64,000 nt of DNA from a virus. Position 1 is the stretch's first letter; each line of letters begins with the position of its first letter. Made by a program: the position numbers and the translations under genes. This document shows positions 40,392 through 48,909 of the stretch, piece by piece. The stretch lies in IMG/VR virus record IMGVR_UViG_3300010367_000378, positions 23,901 to 87,900 of that record; one strand, 5' to 3'. Below the pieces are notes generated by a model. That model was not told the DNA's origin, did no database searches, and saw only the letters and a list, made by a program, of their open reading frames with translations.

Positions 40392-41681
40392 TTACGTGCC
40401 GCTGGCGCTGAAGCGCTGCCAGATGAAAGTCCGAGCCGTGTTCGGCCCGAGCTGCGTCTTGAAGTTGATCGAGTTGTCCGTCCGGCTGTTCTTCGCGCCC
40501 GGCTTCGGGGCATTGGGCTCGAAGAGAGCCAGCGGGTGACGACCCCAGTAGAAGTTCCCGGCCGGGTCGATGATCTTGAAGTCGATCGGAACCCGGTTGC
40601 CGTTGCGTCCGAGGGTCACCAGGACGGCCGAGAGGGCCTTCTTGTGGTAGACCTTGAGGCTTCCCGTGTAGTCGATGTCGCCGACCGTGATCCCGGGGCG
40701 GAACCGGCTGCCCGAGGTGTCGTCGATACCGGAGGCGTTGCCGTTGCCGTTGGTGTCGAAGGACGTCAGGTTGTCCCCGGAGAGGACCGTGATGCCGCCG
40801 ATCGCGAAGTAGGCGAGGTCCTCGCCGGCCGTCATCACGTCGTTGCCGAGGTAGGGGTTGGGGGTCTCGCCGCTCCCCACGCTGGCGCTCGCCTCGTCGT
40901 TGTAGTCGAGGGCGTCGTAGCTGAAGGAGAGGTCGATGTTCGCTTTTCCGGTGATCCCGAGCTTCATCGACTTCGACGTGCAGCCCTTCACCAGGAAGAA
41001 GTCACCGCCCGGCTGGTCGGTGTGGGAGAACTCGAAGTTGGTGGAGCGGATGTTCTGGATGCCCCGGTTCTTCAGCCACCGGCCGAGACGGATCGTTCCG
41101 CTCTTGCCGGTCTCCGTGACGAGCTGCTCCCGGAACGCGCCCGCCAGCGCCGAGGCGTATGCCGGGATGATGTCGATCTGGCTGCCGTCGGACTTGACGT
41201 CCTTGATCGCCCGGGGCCACTTGTTGGCGGCGTTGATCGCCGCTCCGGAGACCTCCATCATCAGGCCGTGGTAGTCGCCAGTCGTATAGAGACTGGTGAA
41301 GGTCCCGCCGGTGGCCGTGATGACCGGGCCGGTCGTGCCGTCGACGTGAGTGCCGGCCTGGTTGAACCCGAAGCTGCCGGCGATCGTGACCTCGCTGACC
41401 GGCCACGAATCGCGCATGAAGTCCTCGAACTCCTTGTCGTTCAGGCCGAACACCAGTTGCGACGGGAAGTCGACCATCGCCGCCCGCAGGCCGGGACGGA
41501 CCGACTGCACACCGCCCGAGCCCGTGTTGATCCCGGAGGTGTTGGTGTTGCCGGAGGGCGCCCACGTCGGGGCGGTTCCATAGGTCCGGTACCGCGCCCC
41601 GCCGACGACGGTTCCGGGGGTGACCTCGTCTTCGCGGGTCACCGTGACTAGATCGTTCTGGGAGAACCTGCCTCCACTCAT
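40392..41681 (-). CDS. Major tail tube protein
   Basis: 429 residues. FSQNDLVTVTREDEVTPGTV opens as in phage tail tube proteins (a start that fits lambda gpV/phage_tube families), followed by many beta segments and an Ig-like C-terminal region (GITVLSGDNLTSF..., VPIDFKIIDPAGN). Location upstream of the chaperone pair and downstream of the terminator-type genes agrees. It overlaps the preceding gene by 4 bp and is followed by a strong hairpin. Confidence 0.75.
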   Translation of the reverse strand: MSGGRFSQNDLVTVTREDEVTPGTVVGGARYRTYGTAPTWAPSGNTNTSGINTGSGGVQSVRPGLRAAMVDFPSQLVFGLNDKEFEDFMRDSWPVSEVTIAGSFGFNQAGTHVDGTTGPVITATGGTFTSLYTTGDYHGLMMEVSGAAINAANKWPRAIKDVKSDGSQIDIIPAYASALAGAFREQLVTETGKSGTIRLGRWLKNRGIQNIRSTNFEFSHTDQPGGDFFLVKGCTSKSMKLGITGKANIDLSFSYDALDYNDEASASVGSGETPNPYLGNDVMTAGEDLAYFAIGGITVLSGDNLTSFDTNGNGNASGIDDTSGSRFRPGITVGDIDYTGSLKVYHKKALSAVLVTLGRNGNRVPIDFKIIDPAGNFYWGRHPLALFEPNAPKPGAKNSRTDNSINFKTQLGPNTARTFIWQRFSASGT

Positions 41682-42502
41682 GGTAGGGCGACCTCCTGGG
41701 CGCCAGCGTGCGGTCTGCGGACTCGGATCTGGACCTGGACCGTCAGGTAGGACCGTCTCCAGGTGCCGTCGTCGGCCCCCTCGCGCTTGACCGTGGGGAA
41801 CCGGGCGTGGTTGCGGATCGAGAGGACGTCGGTCCCCTCGGGATAGATGGCGAGCCCCTTGAAGAGGCTCTCGATCTCGAAGCGCCGGAGCTCGGCCGTG
41901 GTGGTGGTATCCGACGCCTTCGAGGGGAGCAGAACGATGAAATCGAGAGCGACCTGGATGAACTCGCCCGAGACGATCCGTTCCGATCCAGGGGGCCCTT
42001 CCGAGGTGGCGGTCAGCCCGTCGTCGGCGCGGGCCAGCTCGCGGAACCGCAGGACGACGTAGCCGACTGTCGAGCGGACCTGGTCGACCGTCCAGGGGGC
42101 GACATCCTCCGCGTTCTCAGCGTCGAAGGAGACCTCGCCCGGGAGCGCCACCGGGCAGTCGAGCCAGGCCTCCAGGAAGTAGGTGGCGAGGAGACGCCGA
42201 TAGACGGTCTCCGGGGGGATCGGCGCGCCAGACACCGAATAGACCGGGAAGTAGGCGTAGGAGGAAGCTCCCGCGTCGACCAGCAGCGACAGGTAGAGCC
42301 GCCGCGAGCCGGTCGGGACCGTCAGGGAGATGGGAGCGCCCGGCGCGAGCGCGGTCCGCGCCAGGACATCGCAGTCGCCCGCCGAGGTGCCGGCCAGCGC
42401 GATCGCCCCGATGGTGCCGACCGGCGCCGTCCAGGAGAACATCGCCGGGCCCACGGGCACCGAAGAGCCCGGAACCGGTACCAGCGCGACGTCAGGCCGC
42501 AT
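41678..42502 (-). CDS. Tail terminator-like protein with extra N-terminal domain
   Basis: 274 residues from ATG at 42502, overlapping the previous gene by 11 bp. The C-terminal 150 residues (VYRRLLATYFLEAWLDCPV, VSGEFIQVALDFIVLLPSK, WRRSYLTVQVQIRVRRPH) have the layout of tail terminators that cap the tube. The first 110 residues (GTIGAIALAGTSAGDCDVLART, GSRRLYLSLLVDAG) look like an added beta-sandwich, perhaps a decoration that binds carbohydrate. That fusion is unusual. Confidence 0.55.
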   Translation of the reverse strand: MRPDVALVPVPGSSVPVGPAMFSWTAPVGTIGAIALAGTSAGDCDVLARTALAPGAPISLTVPTGSRRLYLSLLVDAGASSYAYFPVYSVSGAPIPPETVYRRLLATYFLEAWLDCPVALPGEVSFDAENAEDVAPWTVDQVRSTVGYVVLRFRELARADDGLTATSEGPPGSERIVSGEFIQVALDFIVLLPSKASDTTTTAELRRFEIESLFKGLAIYPEGTDVLSIRNHARFPTVKREGADDGTWRRSYLTVQVQIRVRRPHAGAQEVALP

Positions 42503-42968
42503 TCTGCAGGTACCTCCAGTGCGCCATCCGCGCCACGGCCACGTCGATCCCCAGGTGGACCCACCCATCGGGGGCCTGCTCGGACCCGATGGGGCGGCCA
42601 TTCTTGTCGACCGTGCGACCCTTCTCGATGATGTTGGCGTAGGGCGCCGTCCACCGTTCCCAGAGGGTGTCGCCGATCTGGAAGCCGCCGAGCTGTACGG
42701 CGCGGCGGACATCGGCCTCGGTGGTCAGCGGGAAGGGGCCGCCGTGCTGGCGCGGATTGCTGATCCCCTCGTCGGCGTTCGGGACGCCGACGGAGATCTC
42801 GAGGCTCCCCCGCAGGTTGCCGGTGTCGATCGGAGCGGGCGGCGCGCCGTCCATCCCGAGGTTGTTGGCGTTGACGATCTCGACCCCGAGCTGGATGGTC
42901 CCTGCGAGGACGAAATTCTCGACGCTCGAGGCGGCGCGCAGCATGATCTCCTGGTTGGTGTTACCCAC
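42492..42968 (-). CDS. Head-tail neck protein (HK97 gp10-like)
   Basis: 158 residues. VENFVLAGTIQLGVEIVNANN, TGNLRGSLEIS and the ending APYANIIEKGRTVD...GWVHLGIDVAVARMA fit the gp10-like neck/tail-completion family (APYA..VE.G....P.pf...a). It lies between head-closure and terminator genes. Confidence 0.65.
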   Translation of the reverse strand: MGNTNQEIMLRAASSVENFVLAGTIQLGVEIVNANNLGMDGAPPAPIDTGNLRGSLEISVGVPNADEGISNPRQHGGPFPLTTEADVRRAVQLGGFQIGDTLWERWTAPYANIIEKGRTVDKNGRPIGSEQAPDGWVHLGIDVAVARMAHWRYLQNAA

Positions 42969-43323
42969 GGGTCACCGTCCCTTCCCAGGACGTCGAATCG
43001 TCCCCGAGGGTGATGTCGGTGATCGAACACCAGGCGCCGTCGAGGAGCACCTTGAAGTCGGAGGAGAGGCCGCCGAAGGGGACGAACGGCTCGTATTCGA
43101 CCTCGATCCGCTCCTCCCGCGCCCAGAGCCCGTCGGCCTTGCGGCGGGTCTCCATGTTGACGGAGGCCCGCGCCGGGACAGGATCGCCAGCCGCAGACCA
43201 CTCCTCGATCCCCGCCTTCTTGTCTTTGACGGCGGTGAAGCGCTGGAAGGTCGTCAGCTCCCCCAGATGGAAGAGCATGCGGCCCGCCGAGGCGCGGAAG
43301 CGGGAGAGCGCGGGCGAATTCAT
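42961..43323 (-). CDS. Head closure protein
   Basis: 120 residues. The small beta-barrel-like pattern (TTFQRFTAVKDKKAG... ITDITLGDDSTSWEGTVTRG) and its place between the adaptor and neck genes fit an SPP1 gp16-like head-closure (stopper) protein. Assigned mainly by position. Confidence 0.5.
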   Translation of the reverse strand: MNSPALSRFRASAGRMLFHLGELTTFQRFTAVKDKKAGIEEWSAAGDPVPARASVNMETRRKADGLWAREERIEVEYEPFVPFGGLSSDFKVLLDGAWCSITDITLGDDSTSWEGTVTRG

Positions 43324-43820
43324 AGCTGGGGAATGACGAAGGAGATCTTCGACCAGGCCTCGGAATGATTGGCGGCCAAAGAGCCCGGATTTACGCCCTG
43401 GCGATAGGTGATAGACCCCCGACGCGACGACTCGCTCGCGATGTTGAGTGGGGTCTTTGCGACCTGCATGAACGTGCCGGCGATGATCTCCGCGGCGAGG
43501 AGGAAGATGCCCTGGCGATAGATCAGCGGACGCTCGTTCTCCTCCATCAGCCGTCCGGAGGAGTCGTAGGCTCCAACGCCAGGGAAGAGAAGGGCCTGCG
43601 TGGGCTCGAAGTGAACGAGACGCACATGCTGGCGAATGGCATCCTCGGCGGCGTCCGTCGCTCGGACGAGCGCCGCCTTCTGGACATCCTCATCCGCCAG
43701 GCCGAAGGCGGTCAGCCCTCGCCGGTCGAGCCAGGCCTTCGCCGCGTCCACGTTGTCGTAGACGATGGCGGTGGACCGCCCGGTCCCGTCCTCTACCTCC
43801 TCTGGAGCAAAGCCGGCCAT
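43320..43820 (-). CDS. Head-tail adaptor (DnaT-like ssDNA-binding domain annotation family)
   Basis: 166 residues. AKAWLDRRGLTAFG, EDVQKAALVRATDAAEDAI and RPLIYRQGIFLLAAEII match the gp6-like adaptor family often labelled 'DnaT-like ssDNA-binding'. In virions these bind the portal and form the first ring below it. It starts the leftward connector block, and its C terminus overlaps the head closure gene by 4 bp. Confidence 0.65.
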   Translation of the reverse strand: MAGFAPEEVEDGTGRSTAIVYDNVDAAKAWLDRRGLTAFGLADEDVQKAALVRATDAAEDAIRQHVRLVHFEPTQALLFPGVGAYDSSGRLMEENERPLIYRQGIFLLAAEIIAGTFMQVAKTPLNIASESSRRGSITYRQGVNPGSLAANHSEAWSKISFVIPQL

Positions 43821-43828
43821 GACGTCCC

Positions 43829-44482
43829 TTAGCTGGTCGGCGCCGTGAACTGCTCGTAGAAGACCGTGCAGCGGATCGCGCCGGCGCCGGGGGTTCCGGT
43901 CGTCGTGATCACCAGCGGCGCCGCGGCGGCCTGGGTGGGACCCGCAGCCGTGGTGGTGACGTTCCCCGCCATGTGGGCGAGCCCCACCACGGTGGTGCCC
44001 GCCGTCATCGTCGAGTTGGAAGCGGAGAAGCGAGCCGCGGTCGTGCCGTCCCCCACCTGCCAGGCGGTCGCCGTCGTGATCGTGGTGGTGACGCGGCAGA
44101 CCACCGCCTTGATCAGGGAGTTGGCCGGCAGGAGGTTCCCGGAGCTCGTGGTGGTGGTGCCGGAGGTCGAGAGGGTGATCAGCTCCGTCGAGTAGCTGCG
44201 CGTGTCGGCCGCCCCGTTGGTAGCCGCGAGCGTGCTGGTCAGGGCGGAAACCCAGGCGCCGGAATGCCAGACCCAGATCGCCCCCGTGTCGGTGGCCTCC
44301 CGGATCTCTCCCTCGTGGCGGCCCGGGGTGGACGAGAAGGCCGACGTCGCGATCGGCTCCCTGAAGGTGGTGTTGCCGAAGCAGAGCGGCGCGAGGCCGC
44401 AGACCTGGGCCGCGGCCGGCGCGGCGGTCAGGATCAGGAAGAAGGCGAGCACCAGGCCCGCAGCTCGAACGTGGGTCTTCAT
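43829..44482 (-). CDS. Secreted virion-like decoration or fibre protein
   Basis: 217 residues from ATG at 44482. Signal peptide AAGLVLAFFLILTAAPAAAQV, then beta-rich sequence: TELITLSTSGTTTTSSGN, LLPANSLIKAVVCRVTTTITT, WQVGDGTTAARFSASNSTMTAGTT, AIRCTVFYEQFTAPTS. The same motif set is common near the ends of phage fibre and virion proteins. A cleavable signal peptide on a protein encoded between capsid and connector genes is odd. Confidence 0.6.
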   Translation of the reverse strand: MKTHVRAAGLVLAFFLILTAAPAAAQVCGLAPLCFGNTTFREPIATSAFSSTPGRHEGEIREATDTGAIWVWHSGAWVSALTSTLAATNGAADTRSYSTELITLSTSGTTTTSSGNLLPANSLIKAVVCRVTTTITTATAWQVGDGTTAARFSASNSTMTAGTTVVGLAHMAGNVTTTAAGPTQAAAAPLVITTTGTPGAGAIRCTVFYEQFTAPTS

Positions 44483-44486
44483 CTGG

Positions 44487-45494
44487 TCAGGCTCCCGTAG
44501 TAGGGGTCGGGGTTTCGGTGACCACTTCGTCGGCGACGGTGGCCGGTTCGTTCGCCGTCGTCTCGGCGCCACCGGCCTCGGCCGGCTCCGTGGTCTTCGA
44601 CAGCGGCTCGACGACAGGCGTGACGGGGACCGGGGTCGGCGTCGACGCATCGGGCTCGAACTGCTCGCCCTCAAGCGCGGCGACGAACGCCTCACCGGTC
44701 TCGATCTGAGAGAGGGTCCACTGGGCGGCGAGAACCGCGCGCAGCAGCCCCTCGACCGCGGCCTGGGGCGGCGGCTTGATGGCGGTGAAGCGCTGGAGCG
44801 AGCCGCCGAGGGCGGAATAGACCGTCCCGCCGGCGTCGACCACCGGCAGGCCGGCAATCAGGGCCGCAAGGCCGAGGGGACTGGAGTGGGTGACGGTCAG
44901 CCAGGAGCGGTCGAAGGCCTCCGTCGCCGAGGAGCCGGCGGGCAGGATCTCGTCGACTTCCTCGGTGCCCCGGGAGTCGTCCTCCGCCGCCGGCAGGTAG
45001 ACGATCCGCGAGTCGCAGACCCGGCGAAGGGTGGAGACGGTCTCGTCGAACCACTCGGCGAGCTCCACGCGGGTCACGGTGGCGGAGGCCGGCTGGCCGA
45101 GGACCAGAACGACCTGCGCCTTGACCCGCTTCTTCACCGCGACCTCGATGCCGAGAGCCTCGAGGCGCTCGGCGCTGTCCGGGGCCTCGGCGGCCGGGAG
45201 CCAGCCGGGGAGATCCCCCCGGACCACGAGGCGACGACCCTCCTCGTGGAGGAGCGGCTCGCCGATCTGGAGGACAGGAACCTCAGCCTCACCGTAGTGC
45301 TGGGCGATCTCCGCCAGCTTCCCCCTCGTCCCGCAGGTCACGATGGCGTCGAAGCCGCCGGCGACGTTCCCCGCGGAGAAGGTGGCATGGTAGAGGTGCT
45401 CCGGCCGGTGACCGATGGTCTCCAGACCCTCCAGGACGGCCGCCACGAGGGCGCTACCGTTGGGTCCGTAGACCCCGATCTTTAGCCTTTGCAT
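44487..45494 (-). CDS. GT-B glycosyltransferase-like protein in capsid module
   Basis: 335 residues. The N-terminal half has a Rossmann-like start (RLKIGVYGPNGSALVAAVLEGL), and the C-terminal half carries LTVTHSSPLGLAALIAGLPVVDAGG, a motif seen in the donor-binding half of GT-B enzymes (SS..GLEAL..GKPV). The last 60 residues are a Thr/Pro/Glu tail. It may glycosylate a virion protein, or be a non-catalytic relative. Placed between the major capsid and the secreted protein gene. Function is inferred only from motif layout. Confidence 0.5.
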   Translation of the reverse strand: MQRLKIGVYGPNGSALVAAVLEGLETIGHRPEHLYHATFSAGNVAGGFDAIVTCGTRGKLAEIAQHYGEAEVPVLQIGEPLLHEEGRRLVVRGDLPGWLPAAEAPDSAERLEALGIEVAVKKRVKAQVVLVLGQPASATVTRVELAEWFDETVSTLRRVCDSRIVYLPAAEDDSRGTEEVDEILPAGSSATEAFDRSWLTVTHSSPLGLAALIAGLPVVDAGGTVYSALGGSLQRFTAIKPPPQAAVEGLLRAVLAAQWTLSQIETGEAFVAALEGEQFEPDASTPTPVPVTPVVEPLSKTTEPAEAGGAETTANEPATVADEVVTETPTPTTGA

Positions 45495-45528
45495 TTCCTG
45501 TCCCTCCTCTTGGTTTCCCGGGTTCCGC

Positions 45529-46599
45529 TTACGTGCTCCGGATGATCACGCCGGGCCCGAGCTTCGAGCTGGTCACCGCCTGGGTCCAGTTGCCGGCGGT
45601 GGCGAGGCCTGAGGAGTCGGGGTTGTCGGTCGCGGAGGAGTAGCTCATCCCCTTGACCTTGAGGGTGTAGGCCCAGTTCACCTGCAGGCGCCAGGTGATG
45701 TTGGCGGGGGCCGCGGCGACGGCGCCGGTGACGGGCCCAAAGACCCGGGCCTCGGGCTCGGTGTCCTCCACGTGGACCGCATCCGGGACGAGGCCCATCG
45801 TCAGGTAGTTGTCCGGGTTCGGGGTGGCGTCGAACAGGCTGGGGTCGTCCGTGACGACCGGCACCCGGCCGCCCGTCCGCGTGGTGCCCTCGTAGATGGC
45901 GAGCTGGCCGGCGGCGAAGTTCTGGTTGACGATCGCGTCGCCGATCAGGTCGTGCCAGGGCTTGGAGTGCATGAAAAGGGAGACGATGCTGCTGCTGTGG
46001 TCGCCCAGCTTCGCGTACCCCGAGTTGAGGGCCGGGTGGTTGAGGGTCGGCGTGGCCGCGCCCGAGATGTCGAGGGTGACGGCAGAGCCGATGGCGCCGA
46101 ACGCGCCGATGAGGGCGGCCAGGGCGGTGTTGAGCATGTCCTTCGCCTTGAACTCGCCGAACTGGATGCCGGCGAGGCGCTGCCCCTCCTCGGTCCCGAG
46201 ACCCAGGTCCAGGAAGTCCTGGTTGGTCCAGTCGTGGACGAACGAGCGGTAGACCTTGATGTCGGTGTACCCGACGTTCGAGAACAGCGCGGGGGTCACC
46301 GTGCCGGCCGAAGACGGGTCGCGGCGGGTGACCGGGGAAGAACCGGGGGCCGTGAAGAAGGTCGACTTCCGCCGGCGGCCGACAGCCGAGCCGCCGACCA
46401 GCCGGATGGCCCCACCGCCCGTGGCGTCGAAGCCAGTGATGATCTGGGACTGCCCCTCGTAGGAGCCGCCGCCGAACTGCTCGTCATAGAACACGAAGCC
46501 GGAGGGGCTCGCGCCGCGCGGGCGGGGAGAGCTCAGGTTCAGGCGGGCCGGCCACCGGCCGTTGCCACGGGAAAGCTGCTTCTGCATACGGGTCTCCAT
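45529..46599 (-). CDS. Major capsid protein
   Basis: 356 residues from ATG at 46599, chosen for GGGGAGGA upstream; the frame is open further 5'. SLFMHSKPWHDLIGDAIVNQNF then AIYEGTTRTGGRVPVVTDDPSL is the signature seen in one family of siphovirus major capsid proteins (fold HK97-like). FSNVGYTDIKVYRSFVHDW fits the N-terminal arm region. It directly follows the scaffold gene. Confidence 0.75.
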   Translation of the reverse strand: METRMQKQLSRGNGRWPARLNLSSPRPRGASPSGFVFYDEQFGGGSYEGQSQIITGFDATGGGAIRLVGGSAVGRRRKSTFFTAPGSSPVTRRDPSSAGTVTPALFSNVGYTDIKVYRSFVHDWTNQDFLDLGLGTEEGQRLAGIQFGEFKAKDMLNTALAALIGAFGAIGSAVTLDISGAATPTLNHPALNSGYAKLGDHSSSIVSLFMHSKPWHDLIGDAIVNQNFAAGQLAIYEGTTRTGGRVPVVTDDPSLFDATPNPDNYLTMGLVPDAVHVEDTEPEARVFGPVTGAVAAAPANITWRLQVNWAYTLKVKGMSYSSATDNPDSSGLATAGNWTQAVTSSKLGPGVIIRST

Positions 46600-46646
46600 C
46601 TGTCGATTCCTCCCCGGGCGCTCGCCGGCGACCGGTCGTTTGGGGT

Positions 46647-47612
46647 TTAAGCCGCCCGCCGGCCCGTCGCCGCCTGGGCGCGCTCGAGCAGGTCGTCGTC
46701 GACCATCTTCTGGGCGGCCTTCGCATCGGTCCGCCACATCTCGCTCTTCTGCTTGTCGTCGAGTTGGGACCACTTGCGCCCCGCGTTGGGGTTCGTGGTG
46801 TTGACCGTCTCCGTCCCGCTACCCTGGCCCGCCGAGCGGAACAGGTACGAGAGCTTCGCGAGCGGCCCCTTGCCCTGGCGGGTGAGGAGCATCAGCTCCG
46901 CCGGGGTCATCATCCCGTCGGGGCTCGGGAGGACGCCGGTGGTGGGGAGCAGCGTGCCGTTGACGACGATCCGGGCCACCTGGCCCTCGATGCCGTCGAC
47001 GGTGCGGGGCTCAATGATGCTCTGCATCGCCGAGACGAGCTGGTCCCACGCACCCGGGTGGACGACCTGTGCGCTCTCCGGGATCGTGGCCAGAACGAGC
47101 TGGGCCTCCGTCCAGGCGCGCCGGTTGGCCTGCTTGAGATTCTCGATCTCCGTCGTGGCCGCCGTGAGCTTGTCCTCGCGGTCCTTGAGAACCAGCTTGT
47201 GCTCCTCCTCGAAGACCTTGTGCTTGGCCTGGGCGGCGGAGTCGACGTCGGCCTGGTACTTTTCGGGCTCCACGCCGTGCTCTCCCGCCTTGGTCTTGGT
47301 GCGGACGCCTTCCAGTTCAGCTTTCAGGCGGTCCCGCTCCTCGGCCGCGGCCTTCTTCTCGGCGAGGATCTGTTCCTTGTTGGCGAGGATCTTGGCCTTC
47401 TCATCCTCCGCCGTGGTCCGGGCTGCCGTAACCGCCGCGGTGATCAGCGCCTGCACCGCCGGGTTCGACGCGTCGATCACAGGCGTCGAAGGCTCGGCCG
47501 GGGGCTGCTGCTCACCCTCACCGCGAGGAAAGGGGAGCGTGAAAGACGGCCACTGGCCGGGCTTTCGGGAAACCGGATGGACGGGGCGATCGGCTAGGGT
47601 CCTGTTCAACAT
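46647..47612 (-). CDS. Capsid scaffolding protein
   Basis: 321 residues from ATG at 47612 with a perfect AGGAGGT ribosome binding site (minus strand 47625-47619). The N-terminal 45 residues are Pro-rich. Residues about 60-180 form a long coiled coil (EDEKAKILANKEQILAEKKAAAEERDRL...). The C-terminal part has charged helices (DDKQKSEMWRTDAKAAQKMVDDDLLERAQ), where scaffolds bind capsid. Scaffold followed by capsid is the common order. Confidence 0.65.
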   Translation of the reverse strand: MLNRTLADRPVHPVSRKPGQWPSFTLPFPRGEGEQQPPAEPSTPVIDASNPAVQALITAAVTAARTTAEDEKAKILANKEQILAEKKAAAEERDRLKAELEGVRTKTKAGEHGVEPEKYQADVDSAAQAKHKVFEEEHKLVLKDREDKLTAATTEIENLKQANRRAWTEAQLVLATIPESAQVVHPGAWDQLVSAMQSIIEPRTVDGIEGQVARIVVNGTLLPTTGVLPSPDGMMTPAELMLLTRQGKGPLAKLSYLFRSAGQGSGTETVNTTNPNAGRKWSQLDDKQKSEMWRTDAKAAQKMVDDDLLERAQAATGRRAA

Positions 47613-47829
47613 CTGCACACCTCCTGTAGCCGGCACAGCCGACCTACAGATCCGGGGGACCGCGTCAGGAGCACCGCTCCTCCTCCCCCCTGGGTCACCA
47701 ATTGCTGCCGGCCACAAGGCCGACGGTCGTTGTTCCGGTGGGAGATTCGCGAGGTCGCCCACCACTGAGATGAATTTCCCCAAGAATCCACTGCCCCGGG
47801 CGGCGAGACAACCGCGAAAACGAGAGTTG
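47613..47829. promoter_or_regulatory. Divergent intergenic region with hairpin at scaffold RBS
   Basis: 217 bp between the leftward scaffold gene and the rightward XRE gene. At 47624-47649, CTGTAG...CTACAG with inner arms CCGGC/GCCGAC can form a hairpin of about 11 bp with one bulged base. Its 3' end on the minus-strand mRNA overlaps the scaffold Shine-Dalgarno by two bases, so it could control capsid translation or be an operator. No clear -35/-10 pair was fixed. Confidence 0.4.
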
Positions 47830-48192
47830 ATGTACTCTTTTGTCCCAGACATGGAGAAAAGATCCTCGGGGAGGAAGTTGGAGCGGTCCAAGAGGGCAGC
47901 CCTGTCAGAGGCGCTCGCGAATGCGCGTGCCGCAAAGGGTTGGTCCCAGGACCGTGTCGCCGAGGAGGCAACGTCTGCTCTCCGGCTGGCCGCCATCAAT
48001 GAGCCCGAAGCCTCGGTCGAGGAACGGGAGATGTGGGCCAGCATCGAAGTGACCCGGCACCACGTCTTCAAGGTGGAGAACTCGCCCGCCAACCCGATCA
48101 GCACCCTCGAGCGCCGGGCCCGGCTCCTCGGGCTGACGTTGGCGCTCGGGGTCGACCGCAGCCTGATCAACCGGCTTGCCGGGGGGCTCTGA
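47830..48192 (+). CDS. XRE-type helix-turn-helix regulator
   Basis: 120 residues from ATG at 47830; ATG at 47851 is an alternative and neither has a strong ribosome binding site. A central HTH reads LSEALANARAAKGWSQDRVAEEAT, as in XRE proteins (W.Q..LA), and is interrupted by a 25-residue insertion before VTRHHVFKVENSPANPISTLERRARLLGLTL. No S24 domain follows. It is the first gene of a plus-strand island inside the leftward structural region and is a candidate to recognise the phage-wide operator. The opposite arrangement (repressed by it) is equally possible. Confidence 0.65.
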   Translation: MYSFVPDMEKRSSGRKLERSKRAALSEALANARAAKGWSQDRVAEEATSALRLAAINEPEASVEEREMWASIEVTRHHVFKVENSPANPISTLERRARLLGLTLALGVDRSLINRLAGGL

Positions 48193-48194
48193 AG

Positions 48195-48383
48195 ATGGGA
48201 TGGCGGATTCTCTGGCTATGGCATTTCTTCGTCTCCTGCATCGATCGGGAAGGACAGCCGCGGGCGTGGGCCAGCGGCGCTTCTCAGGGCGGGAGGAGGC
48301 TCTTCTGGATCTGCGAATGCGGAAGATCCCATGAAGGTGCTCCCCCAGCCTGGCCAGAACGGCTGGGGTCCCCTTCCTCGTGA
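48195..48383 (+). CDS. Small hypothetical protein with CxC pair
   Basis: 62 residues from ATG at 48195, 2 bp after the regulator stop. An aromatic N terminus (RILWLWHFFVSC) and a later FWICECGRSHEG suggest a tiny Cys-containing domain like other short phage proteins. Weak ribosome binding site; included because of its tight position. Confidence 0.35.
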   Translation: MGWRILWLWHFFVSCIDREGQPRAWASGASQGGRRLFWICECGRSHEGAPPAWPERLGSPSS

Positions 48384-48477
48384 GCGTCCGAGCACGCGTC
48401 CGGTGGTGGAAGACCGGGCACGTCCGGCGCCGGCCATGGTGGGCCTGGCGCGCCGAATACCTGCGCAGGGAAATCGG

Positions 48478-48909
48478 ATGAAGCCCGTCAACCAGACGCT
48501 CCACGGGGAGGTCGGGAACTGCTTCGCTGCCTGCCTGGCGTCCCTCCTAGAGCTCCCCATCTCCGAGGTCCCCAACCTGGCCGTGGACGGCCTGCCGCCC
48601 TTCGATCCTGACGATCATCTCCGGTGGGCAAGGGCCTTCTACCAGAACGTCAACCGCTGGCTGGAGCCCCGGGGCCTTTTCTATTTCGAGGTCGGTTCAC
48701 ACGGCGGGGTCCCCCAAGAGATCTGGGAGGCGATTCCACCGGACGGCTACTGGATCGGGATTGATCCAGAATATGGGCCTCATGGGCACGCCGTTGTAAT
48801 GCAGGGCCGGGAGATGGTCCACGATCCGCACCCCAGCCGGGCCGGGGTTCGGGAAATCTGGTCGGTTGGGCTCTTGATCCCTTTGGACCCGGCGAGAACT
48901 CGGGCTTGA
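48478..48909 (+). CDS. Papain-like/C39-like peptidase-related phage protein
   Basis: 143 residues from ATG at 48478. GNCFAACLASLLELPISEVPN gives an N-terminal Cys in a helix (as in C39/papain-like folds). YWIGIDPEYGPHGHAVVMQGREMVHDPHPS gives the His and Asp, so a Cys-His-Asp triad is plausible. A similar short phage family is often just called hypothetical. It could be a protease or a catalytically inactive relative. It overlaps the next gene by 4 bp. Confidence 0.55.
   Translation: MKPVNQTLHGEVGNCFAACLASLLELPISEVPNLAVDGLPPFDPDDHLRWARAFYQNVNRWLEPRGLFYFEVGSHGGVPQEIWEAIPPDGYWIGIDPEYGPHGHAVVMQGREMVHDPHPSRAGVREIWSVGLLIPLDPARTRA

Noticed and set aside
41281-41296. GTCGTATAGAGACTGG resembling an operator half-site
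   Set aside because: It is inside the tail tube coding sequence, encodes part of SLYTTGDY, and has no palindrome partner or promoter.
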